Assembly (NCBI RefSeq): GCF_024679245.1
Contig: NC_090178.1
Span: 9,981,702 to 10,045,701, forward strand
Source of the DNA: Pseudorasbora parva
Taxonomy: Eukaryota > Chordata > Actinopteri > Cypriniformes > Gobionidae
Direction: 5' to 3'
Length of the DNA stretch: 64,000 nucleotides
Positions 1 through 13,264 of the stretch are shown piece by piece; the stretch's first letter is position 1; each line of letters opens with the position of its first letter. The notes beneath the pieces are model-generated. The model worked only from the letters and a program-made list of their open reading frames with translations, was not told the origin of the DNA and did no database searches. The position numbers and the translations under genes are program-made.

Positions 1-1319
1 CAGAGATCGGCTGAATGGATTCGAAAAAACAGTCAAACTCAACTGTTTAACTCCAGAGGAGTTGGAAAATGAGCCTATTTTCAAAAATAGTGGCGTGTTC
101 CTTTAATCAAGCAGACGGTCTATATATCAAGACCTGCTGTACCGCATGGATCTAAAATATAACACATCCAATGTTTTTCCACAACAAAATGTTAATTTAA
201 GATATAACAGATAATGTTTATGTGAATACTCACCAAGACAGATATTTAGAAATTCTGTAATTCATATCATGACTGGGCGCTGTCTGATGCGTCTCTGTCA
301 GTCGGTCAGCGCAAGTAAGATCCAATTTCTCACAAACCCGGGAAAGGTACTTGTCTCCGAAAACGTACAAATAAAGATACTTTAGATGTTTAATTATTTT
401 TAGGAGCATTGGGATCGCTAGACAAGGGCTTAATGAACTCGGTTTTGTGAAAACCTCAAAATCAACATTTGACTTTTTTTTTTTTTTTAACCATAGCTCA
501 AAATGATCCCGTGCATTCTTTTTGCCAGCACGTGTAGAGTTCAAAAGAACGGCATTTACTTTAAACATTACAAATGTCTTTACTGTCACTTTTGCCGAAT
601 AAAAAATCTTCTAAATGGTATTGCAAAAATAATGATTGTTTTTAAGCAGATTTCCTGTCATTTGTCAAACAAACTCATAGTCCTCCCCTATTGGCCAGTA
701 TTGCTTGTCGGGATGCTCAGACAAACACAGCAATGTTATGATAGTGTCATAGTGTTTACACTTTTCTTGGGGAATCTGTCTACAAAATGCCAGCTTACAG
801 TTGTCTGGGACAGGAATATTTTAACATATTGTTATTAACATTATTTTATACAAATATATTTCATTTGACCTCTTGATGTAATGACCCCATTTCGTTTCCT
901 CTTTGGCCAGTAAATCTGGGCCCTCGTGCGACGGGCTGATGTACCTATATATTAAACACTGTAACTGTTTGCATTCTGCCTGTCAGGATTCTATTATGGA
1001 GCATGCGGCGCTCCTTGTTTTGATACAGTGGTAATTTAAAGAGCGTCTTAATTGACTTGATTTCTCCTGCATGCACTGCAGTAAGCCTTGTTGCTTTATT
1101 GGGCCACACACAATGCGCCAAGTTCAATTTTACCATTCATAATGAATGCAGTCGTGCCATTCAAATGCAGCCATAAGCACACAGCAGATAAGAATTTAAT
1201 TAAATGTAGATTAAAACCAAACAGGAAAACACACTCGCTGATAATTTTTTATCACATCCCCTGGTCATATTTTTTTTCTCCTCCTTCGCACTTTCAACTT
1301 GTTCTTCCTAAGGCTACAG

Positions 1320-1451
<132 letters not shown>

Positions 1452-1769
1452 GCTAAAGTGGAAGCACCTTGTGCATCTGGCTTTTGGTGCCCTGAGATTG
1501 AATGGTAATGCGAGACGGGTGACGGTCGCAGGTTTAATCAGCGGCGGAGAGGAGAAATGAGGGGCAGGTAGAGGAGGGGTGAATCACAAACTTTACAGGG
1601 ACCGAATTACATGTACAAGCAAAATGTCATAGTGACATGCGTTTCAATTGGCTGGGGGAAATGTGACCTGTATACATGTAGACATATGTATAAATTGTAT
1701 AAAGTGTGTTTTAACCATACACTCTAAATAATGCTGGGTTGTTTTTTAACCCAAAATGCTGGGTTAAGA

Positions 1770-3035
1770 TAGCCTAGAAATCTAGACGCACCCTAGCAGC
1801 AGCAAATTTAATTTGCCCGCAAGTGTGGTCTAGCAACTCTCAATTCCTATCTGAACTGTATTCCTCAGAATCTGGACGCCCAATCACATCGTGTATAGAG
1901 TCGGCGGGCGGGGCCATAATGACGACGGCCGAGTCAGTGTTGCCAACTTGGCGACTTTGTCGCTATATTTAGCGGCTTTTCAGACCCCTCTAGCGACTTA
2001 TTTTCAAAAAAGCGACTAGCGACAAATCTAGCGACTTTTTGGACAAACATCAGCTACTTAGTTTACAAATGTCGCCAAACTGTCCTGCGAGCGCTAGGTC
2101 TTTTTTCCCCTCTGCCGTCACACACACCTTTCTCTGCGTCTGCCCTGTTCAGTGAATGGCTGAGGGGAGCTGCACGCGCACACACACAGCAGCTGACAGA
2201 CGTGAATGAGCGAGCTACACATGAGCACACAGGGTTGCCATCGATTTCTCACTTAATGTTATCTGCTTCTTTTGTTTTATATTTAAATAAATTAGTTATG
2301 ATGAGTTTCATCTCTTGTGCTTATCACTTATTACTCACTATCAGAGCTTTAGTTCATCCAGTTTCTCAATTCAGATTTTACACATACAATTTTTTTGTAA
2401 TTCACTATATCATACCTATGACAAAAAGGTGTAGGAAATGAAAACATTTATTGGACAGTCGGCTGTATTATATTGTGAAATATAGTAAATGAGCACGGAT
2501 TAGGAGAGAAAAAACGTCAGGCAGACTGAACGCAAGGACGGCGTGATGACGTCACTAATATGCTAATTAACGCATGACGTCATCTAGCGACATTTAGCGA
2601 TTTTTTGGGCAGGCTTTAGCTACTTTCCTTGGAAAATAGTTGGCAACACTGGGCCGAGTTGCGTTTGCGTGCTTCTAGTAACACAGAAACTGGCGAACGG
2701 CGGCGGTGTCATGACAGCGGTCTTTCGAATCAGCTCTGCCCGCGCCTCCGGAAGACTTGGAGTTAAGCTTTCCTCTGAGAAAAGAACAAAGAGCGGCACT
2801 GAAGTCATTCTTAAAAAGGGAAGATGTGTTCGGAGTTTAGCCGACCGGATACGGTGAATGTTTAATCAGTCAGCGAGCTCCCCTTCACCGTCGTTGCTCC
2901 GGTTGGTGTAGCGCTATCCTATCGCGTGCAGAGGGAGTTTGAAAGACAACCGTTTATCCCGCCCCTCGGATTGAGCCCTGTCTATGGTGAGTTTCCAGAC
3001 CAAACATCCTGATGTGGGTCTGGCTTGTCAGGCTA
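1770..3035. mobile_element. TAGCCT-terminus non-autonomous DNA element, Mutator-like, copy A (interrupted)
   Basis: The element starts TAGCCTAGAAATC and ends TTGTCAGGCTA. It is flanked by a perfect 9-bp duplication, GGGTTAAGA (1761-1769 and 3036-3044). Related copies at 26290-26785 and 26884-27393 are about 500 bp long; this one is longer because a second element (1935-2651) sits inside it. A 9-bp duplication is typical of Mutator-like elements, so that superfamily is inferred. No transposase is visible. Confidence 0.85.
1935..2651. mobile_element. hAT-like non-autonomous element nested in copy A
   Basis: The termini are CAGTGTTGCCAAC at the left and GTTGGCAACACTG at the right, which are perfect inverted repeats of 13 bp. 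The flanks are an exact 8-bp duplication GGCCGAGT (1927-1934 and 2652-2659). The copy at 26884-27393 preserves the uninterrupted site (GACGGCCGAGTTGCG near 27039), which proves the insertion. An 8-bp duplication and a CAG-type terminus fit hAT. The inside repeats GCGACTT-like words and has no coding capacity. Confidence 0.93.
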
Positions 3036-3946
3036 GGGTTAAGACTGTTGGGTAATTTTTGTTGGTTTATTTGATCACATTTTAAACACCATTGGGTCGT
3101 TTTTTTTCTTCAAATTTCCAGTCGTTGGGTTAAACCTGCTGGGTCGCAATGCTTGGTTGATTCTACCCAGCGCTTAGTTGTTTCACGTGCTTCCCGCATT
3201 GATTCGTTTAAATTTTCTCCCAAACAGTCATTTTGAAAGGACAATGCAAAAGGCAAAGCCACTGGCTGCAGATGTTTTAAGATAAGTTGTATGTTTTCAT
3301 TAATAATCATTTTAATTAGCATAATTTTTTTTTTTTTTCTTCGCAGCAACAATTCTTAAGCTTACATGACGTTAAGACGACAAAAGTTTTACCTCAGAAT
3401 CCGATGCAATGTAACTGACTCGTGTTAGTTTAGGTAGGCATGTGAGACGATAGATTACAGTTTGTGATTATGATCCCCTTACGAAAATTAACCATGGTTT
3501 TATGTAGGGATGTCACAAGTACCGGTACTTCGGTACCAAGTACATACTAAAGTTATATTCGGTCCCGCAGCTGCGTTCAGTCGCGTCACGCAGGGCTCCA
3601 GACTGTAGCCAAATATATACCAGTGTCTGTGTATATGAAATACTATTTAAATATTACTCTTCCATGTTTTGCATCTCTGTGTAAATGACAGGGTCGCGTG
3701 TCATATCATGAACACAGACACTCAAAAGTCATGGCAACCCGTCAAAATAAGTTCGATTTAAACGTAATAAATTTACAGAATATATTAGGTGTGTAGTTGT
3801 CATTGTTGCCAATTTGAACATATTTGTGTTGTACCATTTGTCAAGCAATAAAAATGATTGTTTTAATAGTCTAAACATTCATTCTTCATTTGCTCTTTCA
3901 TGATTGCCTAGTTTTACAGTAGGCTAATGCACAGGAGATTTTTTAA

Positions 3947-4140
3947 GAACAACCAGCAAGAATAACCCAGAATAGCAAATCCATTAATGGTAAAAAATTG
4001 ACTACATTTTGGGTTTTCTGAACAGCCCAGCATGTTGGGTTAAAATGCCACTGGGTAATTTTACCCAGCATGTGTTCTGTCAAATATTTAGCCAGCGCTG
4101 GGTTGCCAATTGGGTTGTTTTTAACCCAGCCATTATATGG
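3947..4140. repeat. TGCTGGGTT-type repeat
   Basis: Several variants of CAGCATGTTGGGTT, CCAGCGCTGGGTT and TTTTTAACCCAGC occur in about 200 bp. The same words flank the nested element at 1725-3172. Confidence 0.7.
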
Positions 4141-4487
4141 TTTACACTGAAGCACTGCTACATATTTTTTGAAAAGTACATATTTTTATGTCACTTTGCC
4201 ATGAAATCATACAGTGGCTACATTTATTTTAAAAAAATTTTTTTAATTTTTTTTCTCAGAATGTAGAATTTTTCGTGAACCATTTACTTTAGATCTACAA
4301 CCAGAAACGTTTTGTTTTTATCATTTTAGTCAACAATAATCAACATTTTTTTTGCAATATTTTTTGCTTAAAATCTCCTTCCTCTATACTAAATTTATTT
4401 TACAGCCCTGTTCCACATGTACACTTATTATAGCCAATAACTGGGTTATAACTAGGTACTTACACTGAACATACCCCTAAACCTTAC

Positions 4488-4570
4488 CTTAAAGGGTTAG
4501 TTCACCCAAAAATGAAATTGATGTCATTAATGACTCACCCTAATGTCGTTCCACACCCGTGAGACCTCTT
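4488..4570. repeat. Interspersed repeat with GTTCACCCAAAAATGAA core
   Basis: The core GTTCACCCAAAAATGAA followed by ACTCACCCTAATGTCGTTCC is a dispersed cyprinid repeat type. Related pieces occur at 20818-20880 and 45056-45150 in this window. Confidence 0.7.
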
Positions 4571-7500
4571 AAAGATTCAAACAGCCATGAATCAGCGTAT
4601 TGATTCGACACGCGATCCAAATCATGAATCAATACGCTGATAACTGGATAACTACACTGTAAGTACACTGACTGTAAAATAAAGTGTAACCAATAATGCT
4701 TGGTTTGATATGTCATTACATAATGCAATGATTGAGCTAAAGCTACTGTATATGAAGCAAATAATGACAGTTCATAAGAATTGTAATTTATGTTTTGAAT
4801 AACATAATTATCATTGTTTTTTTGTGCTGCTATAAAGATTAAATCTGTATGATGAAATGTTGAGTAGAAGTGGTTCACTGGACTAGCACAAGGAGTTTAG
4901 CAGATGTTTTGCGCTCATTAAAATCTTCCTGTATTCAGCATATCCTGAACTACACAGAGTATGTTTGCATCTGAAAAAAGCAGAGCGGCCCCCATCTGGC
5001 ACATTTATCCCTGTAAATATTTTCGGGATATATTTGGGTTTGTTTTTGACACCTTTCCAAACTCTTTTGCCATTTTGTGTCATTTTTCAAAGCGTGCTGC
5101 GAAGTGAAGCCTTTCAATGCATATCGAGAAGTTTTAATGATGCTGTAGACATCAGCAGGAAGGATTTTCGTTTCAAAACAGTCCCTTCTCTCGCTTTATT
5201 TCTTCTCCTGGGATCGCAGTCTTGCCGCAAACACACGCACACACACACACACCAGCTGAAGTGGGCACACCCTGGCACGGCGTTCCCACCAGTGCCTGTT
5301 CCACGTTTGCTGTGGGTGCCAGGGCTGGTGTGTGCTGCGGCGAGACCCAGCGAATCTGTTCCACTCTATTACCCTCGTGCCTGCCGCCCACCTTTGCTGT
5401 GGGGAAAAGAGCAATTTCCTGTCGCAGTCTGTTTGATCAAGTGCTAAACCCTTATGATCAATAGAGAGACAGATGTCAGCTCCAGATGGCCGTATGGCAG
5501 TACCTGGGGCAGTGGACGGGCCGTGCCAGGACGACAGCATGGCACTGTGCAAGGGCAGCAGTGTCCTCCCTCCGCACCAGCCGACAAACGCAATTAGATC
5601 CTTTAGCCGCTGAATGTTTATTTCAGATGCTTGAAGCGACGGAGGACGTGATTAGCCTCCGCTTTGCGCAATATGTGGAATTACAGAAGGGTTATGGTGC
5701 AAGCAGTCCGGATTTATCAGGTACACTGAGAAAATGTGGTGTACAAGCAGTTTTCAGTCAGACATTGCTTGTACATTTCACAAACAATTACAAAGAAACA
5801 GCAAGTGACACTGAAAAGCCCTGCGTCTTGGGGGGTGGGGGGTGTGCTTATTTGCACACAAAAAAGGCATAACGTTATCTAATTTAATGATGCAGTTAAA
5901 AAAAAGTCCAAAACTGTTTTTTTGTTTTCCAAATTATATGTATACTGTATAATGTACAACATAACAAAAGCAGTCAAATGTCAAAATATGTAATTTACCT
6001 ACAAACTATTGAAAGTATATGTTTAAATACTACATTGAATGTCCATGAAAGTTTATAAATAAGTGTTTTTCACAAAATGTCCTGTCATCTGTCACCGTTT
6101 GGAGGCAGTAAAACATCCACAGATGTAGCAAAAATCATCTGGGTCATTGGTCATTTTCCTCTGTCACTGGCCATAATTCTAACCTTGAAATTAGGATACA
6201 GCATAAAATAATGTTATGCGTGTGAAAATTGTCTGAGAATTGATCTAATTTTTGTGAACTGGCTCAGTTTTTCTTCTGATGATTAAGGGATAATACAAGA
6301 ATCTTTAAATATTCTTGTACAAAATATTGGCGCATGGTGTTTTGTGAGTGTGTGAATCAGCACTCCAAAATTAGAAAGCAACAAGTCTTTTTTTACAGTG
6401 TAGGACTGTAGATGATGTCACCATTAGCATTACAAAACGCAGTTGCAAAATTAATTTGCCTTCAAACAGTCCCTCGTCCACCATTGTTCAGACGAACAAT
6501 GTCTCTATCGTGTACTGCCTCAATATCGTAAAAAATGATGCGCCGTATCCTTAAACGTCCCGGAATGCATTTCCACTGAGACATCTTTGTCAGGCTCTCT
6601 TCCTGCGATTTGTCCATGTCACAGCGATCCTTCATCTTCCAAAATGGTTGACAGGTGCATCAATCTGGCTCAATCTCCCACGAAAAAAACTCATTGCCAG
6701 ACGGCCCTAGTCGAGGTTTCCAAAGAGGAGAAGGAGCCATTTTTGGAGGCCGTGCATTTGCATGAGGGCAAGCGTCCACGAGCCCATGTGGCACGGGGAC
6801 GGAGCCATGTTGGAAGAAAGCGGTCCCGCTGGAGCCCGGCCGCTCACCTGCTCCCCGGCGTGGAGCATGCTGGGAAGGGGACGCGGGCCACCGACCACAG
6901 CTGGGGGTCTGCCGCGCGACTCAACACTACCGCTCCCCGATGCCACGAAGGCGTGACGTCCCATTAACGCTGATGGTCAAGACGGGTGGCGTGTGTGTGT
7001 CCCTCCCGGCGGGGGCCGCAGTAAACACATGTCGACTAGCCGCAACCATTACACAGTAACCTGACCAAGTGAGCGCTGCTCTCGGTGAGAACGTTTGCTC
7101 GACACTCGTTTACCCGAGAGCATTTCAAATCTGTGCTCAGAATATTAACAAGATTCTTCACGTCGACTGAGCTAATGATGAAAGTAGATCAAATTCTATT
7201 TTATTTTTTTCATTATTAAAAGAAGTGTAATTTCAAGCCAAATATATATTCATTTGCCACTGCGGGATACTTGCTTTTCATCCATAAATGCTTTTTTAAC
7301 ATTCATGTGATGTGTGAACAAAGTTTGGGTTTGGCGTTAAACTGATGAGCGGATGTGTTTTTATAATGCTAATTCACATCACAGCTGTTGCTGTAAACAC
7401 TAAATTAAAGCTTTTGTCAGTGTGATTCTCAAATCTGCAAATGAAAAGTACTTCTAAAGGGATTTGTCAAAATCAGCTTTTAATCATTAAATAAACATCA

Positions 7501-8144
7501 AATTTTGACTATTATAAATCATTCAGTATTACACACATTTCTGGATCTGATTGGAGTTAGGAACCTGAAGTGTGTTGTGCAAATATAATAATGAGAACAA
7601 ATTTGACTTGTTATACTGTACCACATTCTACTCTATGACACACTAATATTGCGTATACTGCATTTCACACATCACAACATAGTAGTGTACTGCGTTACAA
7701 TACGCAGCGCTATACTAAATTACATTACTATTGTGTATGGTTTATTTTGATGGTCACTAATGTCATTTTATTTTCTTGAACTCTTCCACAAATGTATCAT
7801 GTATCAAGAACGCAAGCATAAGTCATTTATGCTACAGAAAATACTGCAAGAAGACAATAGCTGAAATGCTTACTAAATGAGTGAACTGTCTTTTAAGAGG
7901 AACGAGGAAGGGAAAAGTAGCTGTGCGTCTGTGATTCATCTCATGTGCTTTTGGGATGATTGGTTAGATCTGTATTACAGTATGCAAACAGTGCCCCCTT
8001 ATGGCCATACACAGTGATTGTTGACATTGAGACAGAATCATATCAGTGTGATCAGTGTGATGGCTTGTCAGGAACAGAGGCTTGCTGTATCGGTTGGCTG
8101 TGAGACTTATAATTGATGAGGTTCAAACTAAGTGTGCACTCACT

Positions 8145-8350
8145 CACACAGAGAAAAAAGGTGTCAAAATTGTCCCTCTAGGGGTAAAACAGCTTGTCGC
8201 TGGCGCAGTGCCCTTAAAAGGACATCTTTGTATCTTTTCACTCATAAAAGGTGCATATTAGTACAAATATGTGCATGATGGTACTAGGTACTGATTTAAA
8301 AACAGGTACAAATAAGGAGTACAATTCTGACACCCTTTTTCTCTGTGTGA
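8145..8350. mobile_element. Short inverted-repeat MITE
   Basis: The left end TCACACAGAGAAAAAAGGTG is mirrored by CACCCTTTTTCTCTGTGTGA at the right, giving terminal inverted repeats of about 23 bp around 160 bp of non-coding sequence. It abuts a related MITE at 8354-8548. Confidence 0.8.
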
Positions 8351-8353
8351 ATG

Positions 8354-8548
8354 TACTCTCTCGGAAAAAAAGGTACAAAAGCTGTCACCGGGGTGGTCCC
8401 TTTACTTTGTATTCTTTTAGGTATTCATATTTACACTTTTGTTACCAACATTTATCTTTGAGACACTAATACGGTCTATTGTATTCAACCCTTTTTGAAG
8501 GGTACCGTCCCAGTGACTGCTTTTGTACCTTTTTTTTCTGAGGGTGTA
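8354..8548. mobile_element. GGTACAAAA-type MITE
   Basis: The left end has TCTCGGAAAAAAAGGTACA and the right end has TGTACCTTTTTTTTCTGAG. Inside them are CTGTCACCGGGGTGG and its partner CGTCCCAGTGAC. The family recurs at 43071-43315. Confidence 0.8.
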
Positions 8549-11500
8549 GTTCAACTGTTAGTGAGCACTGGGTATATGAACATCTTTCAACTTATTTGAT
8601 TCTTGTTTAAAAGCAACCATGAAATGCAACTCATCTGATGTGTTTCTAAATGAAACACAATGCTCATTTAGAAAGAAAGTAGGAAGGGGTTCATTTTATC
8701 CATTTGGGAATTGATTGGATTAGAAATAGGAATATACCCGGAATAATTTCCTTTTTGTTGGTTTTAGATTATTTCTCAGCCCCTTATTATTCTGAGAAAG
8801 TCTTTGTGTTTTGTAACATTTTTTACTTCACGCTTTACAAGCAACAAAAAGTGCATTCTGTCTGCTAGTATGGAGTTGTGAGAAGCATTACATCTCCTTT
8901 TTATAGCTGATGCCTTTGCACAATTATTTTATTGGCATTTACAAGAATTGCTCATTTGCTTGTTTTTATTTTATTTTATTAACCTAATGATAGAAACAGA
9001 GGAACAGAAAGTCATCATTGCATGTTGTTCCTTATGCAGACATATAACAGAAAGGAGTGTAATATTTTGGGATTTTCTCAGGCTTTGCATGTAGTGAATG
9101 AATTATTAAATACTTAAGGTCTGAAGGTAAAAGCCACCTGATCTTTCTGGAAAGATGACATACAATTTACACATCAAACACACCATTATTGACACAAAAT
9201 ATAAAGGATGCATTTGCCTTCCTTTGCCCCAGATTTGTTTTTTGGCAGTGTAATTTTTGGCGTAGCGTTGAGGTTTGTGCTCCGTGCTTCCGTTACGGCC
9301 TCTAATGCAGCCTTTTGTCCGGACAGATGGGAGAAACAAACACAGATATGTTTAACTATGCATTTTACAGCAAACTATTAAAGTCTTCCACTGTTTACAC
9401 ATGCAAACATTTGAGTAGCTGTCCTCCGGCCAGTTCATTAGCCAACCCTTCTGTCGGCTTTTGCCACAAAAAGACAGAAAGAGAATGCAAACGAGTGCTA
9501 GAAAGACTTGTTTTGTGCTTTTACAACATGGCCGATCTTTTAAAGTGATCGTTCAAAGTGCTCGTGCCCTGCTTTGAGGGACGCCGCGGCTTTCAGTCTA
9601 CGGCTCATCCTGTTGTGTTTGATTAGAGCGCTATGGACTTACACATGTAAATGCATCATTTTGAACCCCCCTGTAATTCCTTTATGTGAACATCTTTAAG
9701 TAAGTGTTTAAAAAGCATCATTAACGCGAACAGGGGGGGTTTGGGCCGCGAGGACGAGGCCGCGCTAGAGGATTCTATACTGCGAGATTGTATGAAAAGA
9801 ACCTTTTTTTTAAGTTATCTGGACTATGTACAGGATACTGGGTTTTGATTGTTTTAATGAAGCAGCTGGCGTATTGTGTGTCCTTAATTCCTCCATTGTT
9901 TTTGGAATATGTCATAGTTCTTTATTCTTTTATCAGGTGCGCTGCAGGAGGACGGAGACAATAGGCTTCATTGCGACTGCGTTGGCCGCGGCACAAAGGC
10001 CTTCTGCTGCAGACAGCTCACAGGCGAAAGCAGCTCCGCGCTGGCTACGCTTTTCAGCGAGGGTCCCGTGTCTCTCACTTTAGGGCTGGCCGTCGACCTG
10101 TGTATTTCAGTGTGTGAACTTACAATGGCACAGACAGGAAGTCTCCATCTGAACTGTGGTTGTTCTTTAAGTTTGACTCTTTGACCCTGCGAGCACCTTG
10201 AGTCGAGGGGCTGGAAAAGCTGGCTTGACCTCCCATACTGTCCCTCGAGCAAGCCTTTTGTCGTCACTGCATGATGAAGTCAAGCTTTGACATGGAATAG
10301 TAGAATACTACTATTATGTTGCTGCTATATTAAGCAGACGTGCAGAAATCTTCATCTGCATTTGCCAAAAATATGAAGTTTACAACAGCCACTGTATCCA
10401 TCAATGCATAGAGCTCAATTTAAACAGCCATTTCCAGTGTGATGGGGACAGCGTGTGTGCTGCCAAAACATGTTTCATAGAATTGGATTAAAAATGCAAA
10501 CCTTTTATTTCCAAGATGATAACGGGCCGCATTTTTAATTAGTAGGTTTCAGGTATATTCTTCTGATCGGGTCACAAGGGGGAAACAATGCCAAATGCAT
10601 ATAATTAAATGAATAATCATGCAATAGCAAAATTCATATTTTAAATCTTAAACAGGCATGGCAGCTTTTTTTGTTGGTCAAAGGTCAAGTATTTTGAATC
10701 AGTCATGTGTCATTAGCTGCTGATCGCATGAAAACTTCAACATTTTGAGAAATTTAGGAACTAAATTTAGATTTTAAATATATAAATATAAAATGTTATA
10801 TATATATATAATAATATATATTATATATATATTATTATTATTATTCTTAATGTATTTGTTTTAAAAAAATGTCATTATAATTTATCATTTGTTGTGTCTA
10901 TTCTATTCATGGTCATATAAATCGCAATATTAATCTCAAGCATATTCTCAGTTTTGTATGATACAGTATTTTTATGAATGAAAACTAAAATTACAACAAA
11001 AAGTTTTCATTCATTGAAAAAAGCTGATTTATATTATACCGGTATAGTATAATATAAAGTTTCAAAGTTTCAGGTGAAGTACTAAAATTACTAAAGTAAA
11101 GCTTGAATAAAAATATTTTTTAACTGCAAAAGCACATAACATTACTAACAATTATTTAAAATAAAACTGTAAAACTAAAATGTAACTATTCAAACTAAAA
11201 TTAAAATGAAAACGGAATATATAAAAATAAAAATTCTACAAAAAAAAAAACTAAAACTTAAAATGATTTAAACAAATTAAACTGAATATATAAAAATAAA
11301 AACTTTAAAAAATGTTAATAAATACTAACATTTTTGTATAAATTATACTAAAATAACACTTTTATCCAGTTTTTTGGTACTGGTGTTGTTCAGCTGTAAA
11401 CCATAACCTTACATCAGAGAAGGACATGACTGTAACACTAGTATCTTTCTGATTCTTCTTACACCTTATTTCTGGGCAGTCAAAGTTACTCAGTGATTCG

Positions 11501-12062
11501 CTTTGAGATGTTAAAACTCACTGGCCATCCCACAATGCCGCAGCAGTTGTGGCTCCCTGCACACATCACATTCTGGCTTCTTTTCTGGTGTAAGTAATGA
11601 GTTCTTCATGCAACTTCCAGCAGTATTGAGCAGGCAGAGGTGACCTGCGGCCTCCTGCTGTTGCAGGTGACAGTTTTGATCTGCGCTGATGGCGACGATG
11701 GCAGTTTTTGTTATTTTAATTAGGAGATAAGGAACGAGAGAGCCTCTCCAGGCAGTGTGTGGTGTGTGACAGGATCCCGCTGATGAAGAGGACCCGTCTG
11801 AAGAGCGCGTCTCCCCGCTGCAGATTCACACGTTGATAAGCTGCTCTTTCTGGCAGCAGTCGTGCATTTTTTTAACACTGCGAAGCTTTCGCAGTCAGTG
11901 CCTGAATTAGAAAGTCATTTTATTCACTAACTTTATTTCTATCGGATTGTGTGATATGTTTTTTGAGCACCCGTGAATAATAGAAATTGACAGTGATTAT
12001 TCAATGATTTGACCGTTTTACTGACCTAAGATTCCAACTTGTAGTAAAGTTTGTACTGATCG

Positions 12063-12135
12063 GCAGTGTTGGGGAAAGTTACTTTTAAAAGTAATGCATT
12101 ACAATATACTGGTTATGTTACTTTTGCGTTATTTT
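12063..12135. repeat. GTTGGGGAAAGTTACTTTT repeat fragment
   Basis: The sequence AGTGTTGGGGAAAGTTAC followed by TTTTAAAAGTAATGCATTAC is a palindromic dispersed repeat end that is common in fish genomes. Only one end is seen. It abuts the element at 12146-12766. Confidence 0.55.
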
Positions 12136-12145
12136 TTCTCTCCTG

Positions 12146-12766
12146 GGGTCGGTTCTTCGTATGTCGCTAACTCAGTTAGCTGGATTTGACTGTTGACGAT
12201 TTGGCTTGATCTCGGATTGTTTGGTTCTTCGAAGCTCTTCCTGGACTTGCTGTCATAGCAACAGGTCCGTCAGCTTAAACCTGCTCGCAAGCATCTTATT
12301 TCATGTAAAGAAGATTTTTAAGCGGAGGTGATCCTTAAAATCTGTCCCAGCCACTGCTACTTTATTACATTTAGTTCCTTACTGAACCAGGAGCAATACT
12401 CATTTTAAATAATAATAATAATAATAATATAAAAATGTATTTAAAAATAACATAATGTTACTATAGACACAGCCACTTGATGGAATAATTACTTTATCAT
12501 TTTATTATCACTTTAGTCAAACATGCTGTCCAGTTAATCTGAGCCGCGCATTAATTTGAGTGATGACGGATATTATGGCATGACTCGATGAAAAATTTAT
12601 TAATTTAATCTTAGTTTCGAGTATCCCCTTTCTTCAGTAATCTCAGATAACTTAATCCAGATAGTTTGAAGAACCAAATTAGCCAGAGATCAGTTATCAG
12701 GATTAGAAGATCTGGGATCTGTCAAATCATCTCAGATGTATTAAGCGAGGTATGAAGAACGGGCCC
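12146..12766. mobile_element. Harbinger-like non-autonomous element
   Basis: The left end GGGTCGGTTCTTCGTATGTC pairs with the right end TATGAAGAACGGGCCC. The 3-bp word CTG flanks both ends. GGG-type termini with a 3-bp duplication suggest PIF/Harbinger. No ORF is present, and the exact ends are uncertain by one or two bases. Confidence 0.65.
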
Positions 12767-13264
12767 CTGGGCTGGACCTGCTTGTTTGCTTTAAATAACA
12801 AAAAAAGTTATATTTTTGGCTAATGTAAAGGCTTTCACACCAAACGTGAAAGGCAAAAGTTTCAAGCTGAAGGAAATGCAAATTCGGCCCTGTACGGTAG
12901 AGGGCGCAGTTCAGACAAACCTCTCAACTGTGCTGCATTTCTGAATTAAAAAAGGACTAAGTTCAACACTCTTACCTCAGCAGTAAAAATAAATAAAAAA
13001 ATTAATGTGATGAACGAAAGTCATTAGTATATTTGAATTAGATCTTTGAAGGTCAGCAGACATTGCTTAATAAAGTGAGATTAACTACATAAAGTATATT
13101 TGTGAAGTTTAACATATTGAATTATTGCAAGTTTGTAGAATATTACGAGTTTGCATTTTTATTCATTGATGAATATTAAATCTGGTTCTGTGCAGGTAAG
13201 ATGTGCCTGCTCACATAAAGTCTAGAACTACAATAACCATCATGTAGCGCACATAACACTTTAA

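Larger units (their letters stand above)
1725..3172. repeat. TGCTGGGTT-type repeat split by a nested insertion
   Basis: The left part (1725-1769) and the right part (about 3036-3172) both carry the words TGCTGGGTTA and TTTTTAACCC, which recur at 3947-4140. The two parts are separated by the TAGCCT element at 1770-3035, which duplicated GGGTTAAGA on insertion. This is the outermost layer of a three-level nest. The outer boundaries are approximate. Confidence 0.7.

Noticed and set aside
5165..5870. Overlapping frames on both strands near 5.2-5.9 kb
   Set aside because: They are driven by GC-rich and CA-repeat sequence. None looks like a protein or fits FOG2 N-terminal exons.
6587..6967. A 126-codon frame in GC-rich intron sequence
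   Set aside because: It has no domain, no splice-site support and no phase match to zfpm2. Open frames are expected in GC-rich DNA.
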